Below are positions 1 to 6,042 of a stretch of DNA of 10,352 bases, piece after piece (the first letter of the stretch is position 1; each line of letters opens with the position of its first letter). The stretch lies in assembly GCA_900543915.1 (NCBI GenBank), contig UQTB01000039.1, positions 1-10,352 on the forward strand, in the 5' to 3' direction. The notes under the pieces were generated by a model. That model was not told the origin of the DNA, did no database searches, and worked only from the letters and a program-made list of their open reading frames with translations. Position numbers and translations under genes: made by a program. The DNA comes from an uncultured Eubacteriales bacterium (GTDB lineage Bacteria > Bacillota > Clostridia > Christensenellales > Borkfalkiaceae).

Positions 1-447
1 GTTTTAAGCGAAAAGCCGATGATCGGCGCGGAAGTGCAGGCAGAGGGGGGGGCCGTCCGCATGACGGCCGTCTCCGTCGGCAACCCGCACGCCGTCCTGT
101 TTCTGCCCGAAATAAGATCTTTGGATCTGGAAGCGATCGGCCCCGGATACGAGCGCCATCCGCTCTTTCCGGACCGCGTCAACACCGAGTTCGCCCGCGT
201 GGTATCCCGCGATCTGATCGAGATGCGCGTATGGGAGCGCGGAAGCGGGGAGACTTACGCCTGCGGCACGGGCGCCTGCGCGACGGCGGTCGCCGCGGTT
301 CTCAACGGCTATGCGGACTACGAAACGCCCGTCTGCGTCCGCCTGACCGGCGGCGATCTGACGATCGAAGTCAAGCGGGATCTGCGCGTGTTTATGACGG
401 GCACCGCAACCAAAGTATACGACGGAGAATTGGATTATGAAGATTAA
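1..447 (+). CDS. dapF: Diaminopimelate epimerase, C-terminal part (5' end outside window)
   Basis: The open frame runs from base 1 to a TAA at 445-447 and encodes 148 residues, about half of a normal DapF of roughly 275 residues; the true start lies upstream of the window. DapF interconverts LL- and meso-diaminopimelate in the cytoplasm without a cofactor, using two cysteines as acid and base. The second catalytic cysteine is visible in the family signature ERGSGETYACGTGACA (Cys codon at 262-264). The VGNPHAVLF stretch (about residues 26-34 of the fragment) is another family hallmark. The first catalytic cysteine would be in the missing half. The last 11 bases overlap the start of dapL, which uses the same pathway intermediate, so the two are very likely co-transcribed and translationally coupled. 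Identification is secure; only completeness is unknown. Confidence 0.95.
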   Translation, partial: VLSEKPMIGAEVQAEGGAVRMTAVSVGNPHAVLFLPEIRSLDLEAIGPGYERHPLFPDRVNTEFARVVSRDLIEMRVWERGSGETYACGTGACATAVAAVLNGYADYETPVCVRLTGGDLTIEVKRDLRVFMTGTATKVYDGELDYED

Positions 448-1615
448 AATCAACGAACATTTTTTGAACGTAAAAGAGAGCTATCTGTTTTCGGAGATCG
501 GCAGGCGCGTGCGCGAATACGCGGCGGCGCATCCCGATAAAAAGATCATCCGCCTCGGCATCGGCGACGTGACGCTCCCGCTCACGCCGACCGTGATCGC
601 CGCCATGCGGAAGGCGACGGATGAGATGGGCGTACAGTCCACCTTCCGCGGCTATGCGCCCGAGTACGGCTACGATTTCGTGCGGGACGCGGTGAAAAAT
701 CACTACGAGGCGTTCGGCGTCTCGCTCTCCCGCGACGAAATTTTTGTCAGCGACGGCGCCAAGAGCGACGTGGGCAACATCGTCGACATTCTCGGCGACA
801 ACCCCGTGCTGATTCCCGATCCCGTCTATCCCGTCTATATGGACAGCAATATCATGGCGGGGCACGCGATCGAACTTCTGGAAGCGAACGAATCCAACGG
901 ATTTCTGCCCCTTCCGCCTGCCGAAGAAAAGGCGTACGTCGTCTATCTCTGCTCGCCCAACAATCCGACGGGCGCGGTGTATAACAGGGAACAGCTGAAA
1001 ATATGGGTGGATTACGCGAACCGCACGGGTTCTCTGATCATCTTCGATTCCGCATACGAAGCGTATATTCACGGCGATTATCCCCATTCCGTCTACGAGA
1101 TCGAGGGGGCGAAGACGTGCGTCATCGAAATCTGCTCGCTTTCCAAGACGGCGGGTTTTACGGGTACGCGCTGCGCGTGGACGGTCGTCCCCGCCGACCT
1201 GAAAGCAGGGGATGTTTCTCTCAATAAGCTGTGGGCGCGCCGCCAGGCCACCAAGTTCAACGGCGTTCCCTACGTGGTGCAGCGGGCGGCGGAAGCGGCG
1301 CTTTCTCCCGCCGGGCAGGAGGAATGCCGCGGGCTGGTCTCCTATTATATGGAAAACGCCCGCATCATCTCCGCGCTTCTGGAGAAAAAGGGAATCTGGT
1401 ATTCGGGGGGGCTTTCCTCACCCTATATCTGGCTCAGATGTCCGGGCGGCATGGGATCGTGGGAATTTTTCGACTACCTGCTCGCCAACGCGCAGGTGGT
1501 GGGGACGCCCGGCGCGGGTTTCGGCAAAGCGGGGGAAGGGTATTTCCGCCTGACGTCGTTCGGAGACCGCGCAGCGACCGAAGAGGCCGTCCGCCGGCTG
1601 AACGATCTTCTGTAA
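437..1615 (+). CDS. dapL: LL-diaminopimelate aminotransferase
   Basis: This encodes 392 residues, a normal length for DapL, a PLP-dependent class I/II aminotransferase. It converts tetrahydrodipicolinate plus glutamate directly to LL-diaminopimelate, bypassing the succinylated or acetylated intermediates of the DapD/C/E route. Visible fold-type I landmarks are GAKSD (107-111, phosphate and cofactor contact), SPNNPTG (173-179), the FDSAY segment with Asp204 and Tyr207 that contact the PLP ring, and the Schiff-base Lys237 in SLSKTAGFTGTR. An RLTSFG stretch near 371-376 carries the expected carboxylate-binding arginine. The ATG start is inside the end of dapF, with GGAG at 424-427 upstream. Flanking dapF and lysA support DapL over other aminotransferases of this superfamily. 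An alternative would be a generic aspartate aminotransferase, but the YLFSEIGRRV opening and IRLGIGDVTLPL are characteristic of DapL. Confidence 0.95.
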   Translation: MKIKINEHFLNVKESYLFSEIGRRVREYAAAHPDKKIIRLGIGDVTLPLTPTVIAAMRKATDEMGVQSTFRGYAPEYGYDFVRDAVKNHYEAFGVSLSRDEIFVSDGAKSDVGNIVDILGDNPVLIPDPVYPVYMDSNIMAGHAIELLEANESNGFLPLPPAEEKAYVVYLCSPNNPTGAVYNREQLKIWVDYANRTGSLIIFDSAYEAYIHGDYPHSVYEIEGAKTCVIEICSLSKTAGFTGTRCAWTVVPADLKAGDVSLNKLWARRQATKFNGVPYVVQRAAEAALSPAGQEECRGLVSYYMENARIISALLEKKGIWYSGGLSSPYIWLRCPGGMGSWEFFDYLLANAQVVGTPGAGFGKAGEGYFRLTSFGDRAATEEAVRRLNDLL

Positions 1616-1621
1616 GGTGAG
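1614..1621 (+). promoter_or_regulatory. Ribosome binding site that sets the lysA start
   Basis: AAGGTGAG overlaps the dapL stop codon and lies four bases before ATG at 1626. An in-frame GTG at 1617 sits inside this motif and has no purine-rich stretch before it, so ATG 1626 is the better lysA start. Confidence 0.7.
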
Positions 1622-1625
1622 AACG

Positions 1626-2921
1626 ATGCTGCACGATAATCTTTCGGTAAACGAGCGGGGGGAACTGACGTTTGCGGGCGTTTCCGCCGTAGATATGGCG
1701 AAGAAATACGGCACACCGCTCTATCTGCTGGACGAGGAGCGGATCCGCTCCCGCTGCAGGCTCTATAAAAGCGCGATGGAGCGCTATTTCGGGGAGGGCT
1801 CTTACCCGCTGATGGCGAGTAAGGCGCTCTGCTTCAAGGGGATTTACACGATTGCCGCGGAGGAAAAGATCGGGATCGATCTGGTTTCCCCGGGAGAGCT
1901 TTACACGGCGCTCAAGGCGGGATTTCCGCTCGAAAAAGCGTATTTTCACGGCAACAACAAGACGGATGCCGATATCCTGTTCGCGATCGAGAGCGGCGTC
2001 GGCCATTTTGTGGCGGATAACGCGGGAGAGCTGGCGGCGATCGACCGCATCGCGCGCGAAAAGGGAAAAGCGCAGCCCGTTTTGCTCCGCATCACCCCGG
2101 GCATCGACCCGCATACGCACAAGGCGATCTCCACGGGCAAGGTGGATTCCAAGTTCGGCTCGCCCATCGAGACGGGGCAGGCGGACAATATCGTCTCCTA
2201 TGCGCTCTCTCTGCCCAACGTGAAACTGGAAGGGTTTCACTGCCACATTGGTTCGCAGATCTTCGACGTCAAGCCCTTCTGCGACGCGGCGGATATCATG
2301 ATCGGCTTTATCGCCCGCGTGCGGGAGCGGTTCGGCTTCGTCTGCAGGATTCTGAACCTCGGCGGCGGGTTCGGCGTCCGCTATACCGATCAGGATCCCG
2401 CGATCGACTACGAGGGGAATATCCGCCTGATTTCCGAACATATCGACCGCCGCTGCGCGGAACAATACGTCGATAAACCGGTCATTCTGATGGAGCCGGG
2501 CAGAAGCCTGGTCGCCGACGCCGGCCTCACCCTTTATCAGGTGGGGAGCGTAAAGCGCATCCCCGGGTTTAAGAATTACGTTTCCATCGACGGGGGAATG
2601 ACGGATAATCCGCGCTACGCCCTGTATCAGTCTCCCTATACGGCGCTGATCGCGAACAAGGCCGCGCAGAAAGCGGATCTGTTCTGCACGATCGCCGGCC
2701 GCTGCTGCGAGAGCGGAGATCTGATTCAGGAGAATGTGATGCTGCAGACGCCCGAGCGCGGAGACTATCTTGCGGTGCTGGTCACCGGGGCGTATAACTA
2801 TTCCATGGCGTCCAACTACAACCGCATTCCGCGCCCGCCCGTCGTTCTCCTGTCCGGCGGCAGGGACCGGCTCGCCGTCCGCCGCGAAACCTATGAGGAC
2901 CTCGTGCGGCTGGATGTATAA
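1626..2921 (+). CDS. lysA: Diaminopimelate decarboxylase
   Basis: This encodes 431 residues from ATG 1626, or 434 if the in-frame GTG at 1617 is used. LysA is a PLP enzyme of the alanine racemase-like (fold type III) family that removes the D-centre carboxyl of meso-diaminopimelate to give L-lysine. Seen in order: the PLP lysine in ASKAL (Lys66), FHGNNKT (108-113), HCHIGSQ (205-211), the phosphate-binding GGGFG (246-250), EPGRS (290-294), the second-domain CESGD (Cys361, contributed across the dimer interface), and GAYNYSMASNYN (388-399). All conserved blocks are present and the length is typical, so it looks intact. It lies 10 bases after dapL and closes the lysine module; no convincing GC-rich terminator follows it before the next promoter 25 bases on. 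Orthologous ornithine/arginine decarboxylases of the same fold are less likely given the CESGD motif and dap neighbours. Confidence 0.95.
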   Translation: MLHDNLSVNERGELTFAGVSAVDMAKKYGTPLYLLDEERIRSRCRLYKSAMERYFGEGSYPLMASKALCFKGIYTIAAEEKIGIDLVSPGELYTALKAGFPLEKAYFHGNNKTDADILFAIESGVGHFVADNAGELAAIDRIAREKGKAQPVLLRITPGIDPHTHKAISTGKVDSKFGSPIETGQADNIVSYALSLPNVKLEGFHCHIGSQIFDVKPFCDAADIMIGFIARVRERFGFVCRILNLGGGFGVRYTDQDPAIDYEGNIRLISEHIDRRCAEQYVDKPVILMEPGRSLVADAGLTLYQVGSVKRIPGFKNYVSIDGGMTDNPRYALYQSPYTALIANKAAQKADLFCTIAGRCCESGDLIQENVMLQTPERGDYLAVLVTGAYNYSMASNYNRIPRPPVVLLSGGRDRLAVRRETYEDLVRLDV

Positions 2922-2946
2922 AATTGCGAATTTTTTGTAAATATAG

Positions 2947-2975
2947 TTGACAATCTTCTTTATTTTCTATATAAT
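2947..2975 (+). promoter_or_regulatory. Consensus sigma-A/sigma-70 promoter of the aromatic operon
   Basis: A -35 hexamer TTGACA (2947-2952) and a -10 hexamer TATAAT (2970-2975) are both perfect consensus matches, separated by the ideal 17 bases. The surrounding sequence is AT-rich in contrast to the GC-rich genes. Transcription would be expected to start around 2981-2984, about a dozen bases before the leader-peptide ATG. Its strength suggests that control is exerted after initiation, by the leader downstream, and no repressor operator is obvious. The start point is inferred from spacing, not seen. Confidence 0.9.
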
Positions 2976-2993
2976 GGGAAAAAGGTAAGAAAC

Positions 2994-3071
2994 ATGAACG
3001 ATATTTTAACCGCAAACAACGCATATTACTTTTACTTTGCAGAGGGTTATTTTTATAACGCTCAATTTTGA
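2994..3071 (+). CDS. Aromatic-rich attenuator leader peptide (25 residues)
   Basis: ATG at 2994 is preceded by AAAGGT (2981-2986) eight bases upstream and opens a 25-codon frame ending in TGA at 3069-3071. The core reads YYFYFAEGYFY (residues 11-21) and the last residue is Phe. Nine of 25 residues are aromatic: Tyr at 11, 12, 14, 19 and 21, and Phe at 13, 15, 20 and 25. There is no Trp. Codons include both TAT/TAC for Tyr and only TTT for Phe. The frame sits between a consensus promoter and an intrinsic terminator, directly upstream of an operon containing tyrA and pheA, which matches the role of a cis-acting leader peptide whose translation senses charged tRNA-Tyr and tRNA-Phe. The peptide itself probably has no function once made. 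It is too short for family-based identification; the call rests on composition and position. Confidence 0.8.
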   Translation: MNDILTANNAYYFYFAEGYFYNAQF

Positions 3072-3111
3072 TATGCGCTGTAATCGGGGTAAATAACATT
3101 GTAATTTTAAG

Positions 3112-3140
3112 GAACCGCCGATACAGGCGGTTCTTTTTTT
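3112..3140 (+). terminator. Intrinsic terminator (attenuator) upstream of aroF
   Basis: GAACCGCC (3112-3119) pairs perfectly with GGCGGTTC (3126-3133) around a six-base loop, followed by seven T residues (3134-3140). The stem can extend outward by a G-U and two A-U pairs (AAG 3109-3111 with TTT 3134-3136). It ends eight bases before the aroF ribosome binding site and lies after the promoter of that operon, so it can only serve aroF as a conditional terminator. It could also stop transcripts reading through from lysA. Confidence 0.92.
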
Positions 3141-3147
3141 AATCGAC

Positions 3148-3154
3148 AGGAGGG
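3148..3154 (+). promoter_or_regulatory. Ribosome binding site of aroF
   Basis: AGGAGGG ends four bases before ATG 3159 and is a near-perfect match to the 16S anti-Shine-Dalgarno sequence. It lies outside the terminator hairpin, so aroF translation would be efficient on any transcript that escapes termination. Confidence 0.85.
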
Positions 3155-3158
3155 TATC

Positions 3159-4172
3159 ATGATTGTCATCGTAAAGAAAAACAGCGACGAAAAACAACTC
3201 AACAATCTCATTTCGTGGATCAAGGGGCTGGGCTTGGAGATCTATCTCAGCGAGGGCGCCAATTCCACCGTGCTGGGGCTGATCGGCGATACCTCCAAAG
3301 TGGATATCGACCTGCTGCATTCCCTGGATATCGTGGAGACGGTCAAGCGCATCCAGGAGCCCTATAAAAACGTCAATCGCAAATTCCATCCGGAAGACAC
3401 CATCGTAGAGGTGGGAGGTCATAAATTCGGCGGAAAGCACTTCCAGATCATCGCGGGGCCCTGTTCGGTGGAGAGCGAGGCGCAGATCGTCGCGGTCGCG
3501 CAGGCGTGCAAGGCGGCGGGGGCGAACTTTCTGCGCGGCGGCGCGTTCAAGCCGAGAACCTCTCCCTACGCCTTTCAGGGGCTCAGAGACAAGGGGCTGG
3601 ATCTCCTCTTAAAGGCGAAAGCGGAGACGGGCATGCCCATCGTGACGGAGATCATGAGCGTCCGCCACATCGATTTGTTCGGGGACGTGGATATCGTCCA
3701 GATCGGCGCGCGCAACATGCAGAATTTCGAGCTGTTAAAGGAAGTAGGGCGCATGGGGAAGCCTGTCCTCTTAAAGCGCGGGCTCGCGAACACCATCGAG
3801 GAGTGGCTCATGAGCGCGGAATACCTGATGGCGGAGGGCCTGCACGAGATCATCCTTTGCGAGCGCGGCATCCGCACGTTTGAGCCCTATACGAGAAATA
3901 CCCTCGATTTGTCCGCCGTCCCCATCGTCAAGGAGCGGACGCATCTTCCCATCATCTGCGATCCCAGCCATGCTTCGGGGCTCTCCCGCCTAGTGGAGCC
4001 CATGTCGCTCGCGTCCATCGGCGCGGGGGCGGACGGGCTGATGATCGAGGTGCACAACGACCCGCCGCACGCCCTTTCGGACGGCGCGCAGTCCCTCCGC
4101 CCGGAGCAGTTTGCCGCGATCGTCCCCAAAATCAAAGTCATGCTTCCGCTGGTCGGCAAAGTGATGGAGTAA
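3159..4172 (+). CDS. aroF: 3-deoxy-7-phosphoheptulonate (DAHP) synthase, type I-beta with N-terminal regulatory domain
   Basis: This encodes 337 residues. It catalyses the first committed step of the shikimate pathway: phosphoenolpyruvate plus erythrose 4-phosphate to DAHP. Residues 1 to about 70 form a ferredoxin-like/ACT-like domain as in Thermotoga maritima DAHP synthase, where this domain mediates feedback inhibition by Tyr and Phe. The TIM-barrel follows from about residue 85. Metal ligands can be assigned by motif: Cys102 (AGPCSVE), His271 (DPSHASG), Glu297 (MIEVHNDP) and Asp308 (ALSDGAQSL). Substrate-binding RGGAFKPRTSPYAFQG is at 126-141. All key residues are present. It is the first structural gene after the attenuator, and tyrA begins 2 bases after its stop. 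The family does not by itself tell which amino acid inhibits; Tyr and/or Phe is inferred from the fold and the operon. Some annotation pipelines use aroG or aroH for the same family. Confidence 0.95.
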   Translation: MIVIVKKNSDEKQLNNLISWIKGLGLEIYLSEGANSTVLGLIGDTSKVDIDLLHSLDIVETVKRIQEPYKNVNRKFHPEDTIVEVGGHKFGGKHFQIIAGPCSVESEAQIVAVAQACKAAGANFLRGGAFKPRTSPYAFQGLRDKGLDLLLKAKAETGMPIVTEIMSVRHIDLFGDVDIVQIGARNMQNFELLKEVGRMGKPVLLKRGLANTIEEWLMSAEYLMAEGLHEIILCERGIRTFEPYTRNTLDLSAVPIVKERTHLPIICDPSHASGLSRLVEPMSLASIGAGADGLMIEVHNDPPHALSDGAQSLRPEQFAAIVPKIKVMLPLVGKVME

Positions 4173-4174
4173 AC

Positions 4175-5026
4175 ATGGTCGTCGGCATCGTCGGCATGGG
4201 GCTGATGGGGGGATCGTTCGGCCGCCTGCTGTTAAAAAACACGAAATACACCGTCTACGGCGCGGACCGGTCGGAAGAATCGCTTTCCAAGGCGCTTTTG
4301 GTAAACGCCATGCACGCGCCGCTGAACGAAGAGAACGCGCGGGAGGTCGACCTCCTGATCGTCTCCGTCTATCCGCGCGGTTTTTTTGCGGCGGCAAAGC
4401 CCTGGCTGCCCCTTTTGAAGGAGGGGGCGGCGGTGCTGGATTTCTGCGGCGTAAAGCGCAAAGTGACGGAGGAGATGCGCGCTTTGGCGGAGCAGTTCCC
4501 GCAGCTCTCTTTCATCGGCGGACATCCCATGGCGGGGCGGGAGTTCTGGGGAATCGAGCATGCGGTTCCCTCGCTGTTCGAGCGCGCCAGCATGATATTG
4601 GTTCCCGTCTCCGTCTCTCTGGAAAAAATCTCCCATCTGAAGGGATTGTTTTTGTCTCTGGGACTTTCGCGCGTCGTGGTGACGACGGCGGAGAAGCACG
4701 ACGCGATGATCGCGCTGACTTCTCAGCTCGCGCACGTGTTGTCCGGCGCCTATGTGCAGAGCCCCGCCGCGCGCGGATACGTCGGATATTCGGCGGGCAG
4801 TTTTCGGGATATGACGCGCGTCGCCAAGCTGAATCCCGCGATGTGGACGGAACTGATGACGGAAAATGCGGACTTTCTGACAGGAGAACTGAACGGGCTG
4901 ATCGAACGGCTTTCGCTGTATCGGGACGCGCTTTCCGCCCGCGACGAAGAAGCGCTGCGCCAGCTTCTCGCGGACGGGGCAAAGGAAAAGGAACGGCTGG
5001 ATAAGCTGAGCAGGGAGAAATCATGA
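4175..5026 (+). CDS. tyrA: Prephenate dehydrogenase, short form without ACT domain
   Basis: This encodes 283 residues. It oxidatively decarboxylates prephenate to 4-hydroxyphenylpyruvate, the tyrosine branch. The N-terminal Rossmann motif GMGLMGGS starts at residue 7, and Asp31 at the end of the second strand (YGADRS) favours NAD+ over NADP+. The catalytic signature GGHPMAGREFWG carries His117, and SQLAHVLSGA (183-192) carries a second conserved histidine. SFRDMTRVAKLNP (209-221) is the usual helical-domain motif with the prephenate-binding arginine. The protein stops soon after the dimerisation helices, so the C-terminal ACT domain found in many Gram-positive TyrA proteins (about 370 residues) is absent. 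GGAG at 4166-4169 inside the end of aroF serves as ribosome binding site, and the stop overlaps the aroB start as ATGA. An arogenate dehydrogenase activity cannot be excluded from sequence alone. Confidence 0.93.
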   Translation: MVVGIVGMGLMGGSFGRLLLKNTKYTVYGADRSEESLSKALLVNAMHAPLNEENAREVDLLIVSVYPRGFFAAAKPWLPLLKEGAAVLDFCGVKRKVTEEMRALAEQFPQLSFIGGHPMAGREFWGIEHAVPSLFERASMILVPVSVSLEKISHLKGLFLSLGLSRVVVTTAEKHDAMIALTSQLAHVLSGAYVQSPAARGYVGYSAGSFRDMTRVAKLNPAMWTELMTENADFLTGELNGLIERLSLYRDALSARDEEALRQLLADGAKEKERLDKLSREKS

Positions 5027-6042
5027 AAAGCATTACGGTAAACGCCTCCGGCCGCTATGAGATTCGGCTGGGAGCCGGCATATTGCCGTCATTGGGTACG
5101 GTGGCCAAACGCTGCGTTTCGGGCAGGCGCGCCATGATCGTGACGGATGAAAACGTGGCGCCGCTCTATTGCGGCGCGGCGGAGCGCTCGCTGAAAGCGG
5201 CGGGGTTTTCGGTGGATTCCATTGTGATTCCGCCGGGGGAGGAAAGCAAATCCTTTCCCGTCTATCAGGCTGTCTGCGAGCGCCTCGCGGCGGAGCGCTA
5301 TTCGCGCAGCGATTTTTTGGTCGCGCTGGGCGGGGGCGTCGTGGGGGATCTCGCGGGCTTTGCCGCGGCGACGTACCTCAGGGGAATTGCCCTGATTCAG
5401 GTTCCGACCACGCTGCTCGCCATGCTGGATTCTTCGGTCGGCGGAAAGACGGGAATCGACCTTTCCTGCGGGAAAAACCTGGTGGGCGCGTTCTGGCAGC
5501 CCGCCGCGGTGATCGCGGATACCGATCTCCTTTCCACGCTCCCGGCGCGCGAACTGACCGGCGGGAGAGGCGAGGCTGTCAAATATGCGCTGCTCGACCG
5601 GGAGATTTACCGTTACTTTTCCGCGCACGGCTTTGACGAGACCTTTTACGCGATGTGCATCGCCTATAAGCGCGACATCGTGGAGGCGGACGAGCGGGAG
5701 AGCGGCTGCCGGAAATTTCTGAATCTCGGGCATACGGTCGGCCATGCGGTCGAATTGCTCTCCGGCTTTACGGAATCGCACGGCGCCTGTGTGGCAAAGG
5801 GCTTGTCTTTTGCCGCCGAGCTGAGCGAAAAACTGGGGATTTTAGAGAGCGGGAGAGAGGAGATCCGATCGCTTCTTTCCTCCTTCGACCTGTCTGTGCC
5901 CTATCTGAAACGCGATCTGATCGCGGCGATCGCGCACGATAAAAAAGCGGACGGAGAATCGGTCGAATTCGTCCTTTTGCGGGAGATCGGAGCGCCCGTC
6001 CTCGTCAAGAAGCGTTTAGACGAATGGGAGAAACTGCTGTGA
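5023..6042 (+). CDS. aroB: 3-dehydroquinate synthase
   Basis: This encodes 339 residues. It is an NAD+- and metal-dependent cyclase turning DAHP into 3-dehydroquinate, the second shikimate step. Landmarks are the nucleotide-binding GGGVVGDLAGF (103-113), VPTTLLAMLDSSVGGKTGID (127-146), and the zinc ligands Glu184 (GRGEAVKYAL), His237 (LNLGHTVGHAVE) and His253 (ESHGACVAKG). HDKKADG near 305-311 is the usual C-terminal signature. The length is slightly under the common 350-365. The start overlaps the tyrA stop by four bases and is preceded by GGGAG at 5013-5017; its stop TGA shares one base with the aroA start. Sugar-cyclase homologues such as 2-deoxy-scyllo-inosose synthase share the fold, but the shikimate neighbours make AroB the only sensible call. 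Confidence 0.95.
   Translation: MKSITVNASGRYEIRLGAGILPSLGTVAKRCVSGRRAMIVTDENVAPLYCGAAERSLKAAGFSVDSIVIPPGEESKSFPVYQAVCERLAAERYSRSDFLVALGGGVVGDLAGFAAATYLRGIALIQVPTTLLAMLDSSVGGKTGIDLSCGKNLVGAFWQPAAVIADTDLLSTLPARELTGGRGEAVKYALLDREIYRYFSAHGFDETFYAMCIAYKRDIVEADERESGCRKFLNLGHTVGHAVELLSGFTESHGACVAKGLSFAAELSEKLGILESGREEIRSLLSSFDLSVPYLKRDLIAAIAHDKKADGESVEFVLLREIGAPVLVKKRLDEWEKLL

Larger units (their letters stand above)
2982..3140 (+). promoter_or_regulatory. Putative Tyr/Phe-responsive transcription attenuator leader
   Basis: Between the promoter and aroF lies a leader of about 160 bases holding a translatable aromatic-rich mini-gene (2994-3071) and an intrinsic terminator (3112-3140). By analogy with the E. 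coli pheA, pheST and trp leaders, ribosome stalling at Tyr or Phe codons when the charged tRNAs are scarce would favour an antiterminator fold and let transcription enter aroF. Possible competing pairings exist. GTTAT 3046-3050 can pair with ATAAC 3055-3059, flanked by GAG 3042-3044 with CTC 3061-3063. GTTATTT 3046-3052 can pair with AAATAAC 3091-3097. GGTTATTT 3045-3052 can pair with AAGGAACC 3109-3116 with one mismatch and one G-U; this last one would block the terminator's 5' arm. No single strong antiterminator is evident by eye, so the switching fold is inference; the peptide and terminator are direct observations. Confidence 0.75.

Noticed and set aside
1617..1625. GTG 1617 as the lysA start
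   Set aside because: It lies inside the AAGGTGAG motif that serves ATG 1626 and has no ribosome binding site of its own.
1434..2465. Long antisense reading frame opposite dapL and lysA (and similar ones elsewhere on the - strand)
   Set aside because: It is a shadow of GC-biased codons in the real gene: Arg/Ala-rich, no recognisable family, and it crosses two convincing + strand genes.
2920..2936. AAAATT/AATTTT hairpin with trailing T residues after lysA as a terminator
   Set aside because: The stem is six A/T pairs around a three-base loop with no G-C pair in it, too weak for confident intrinsic termination.
3105..3135. Possible T-box riboswitch, because GGAACCGCC resembles the conserved GGNACCGCG element
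   Set aside because: The diagnostic UGGN bulge (AGGGTGG before ACCGCG) is missing, the leader is only about 160 bases from the predicted start, and no Stem I/specifier architecture is apparent. A translatable aromatic-rich frame explains the region better. A covariance-model search would settle it.
6024..6041. ATG 6024 as the aroA start
   Set aside because: It would add six residues not expected in the family and lose the tight TGATG coupling at 6040-6044.
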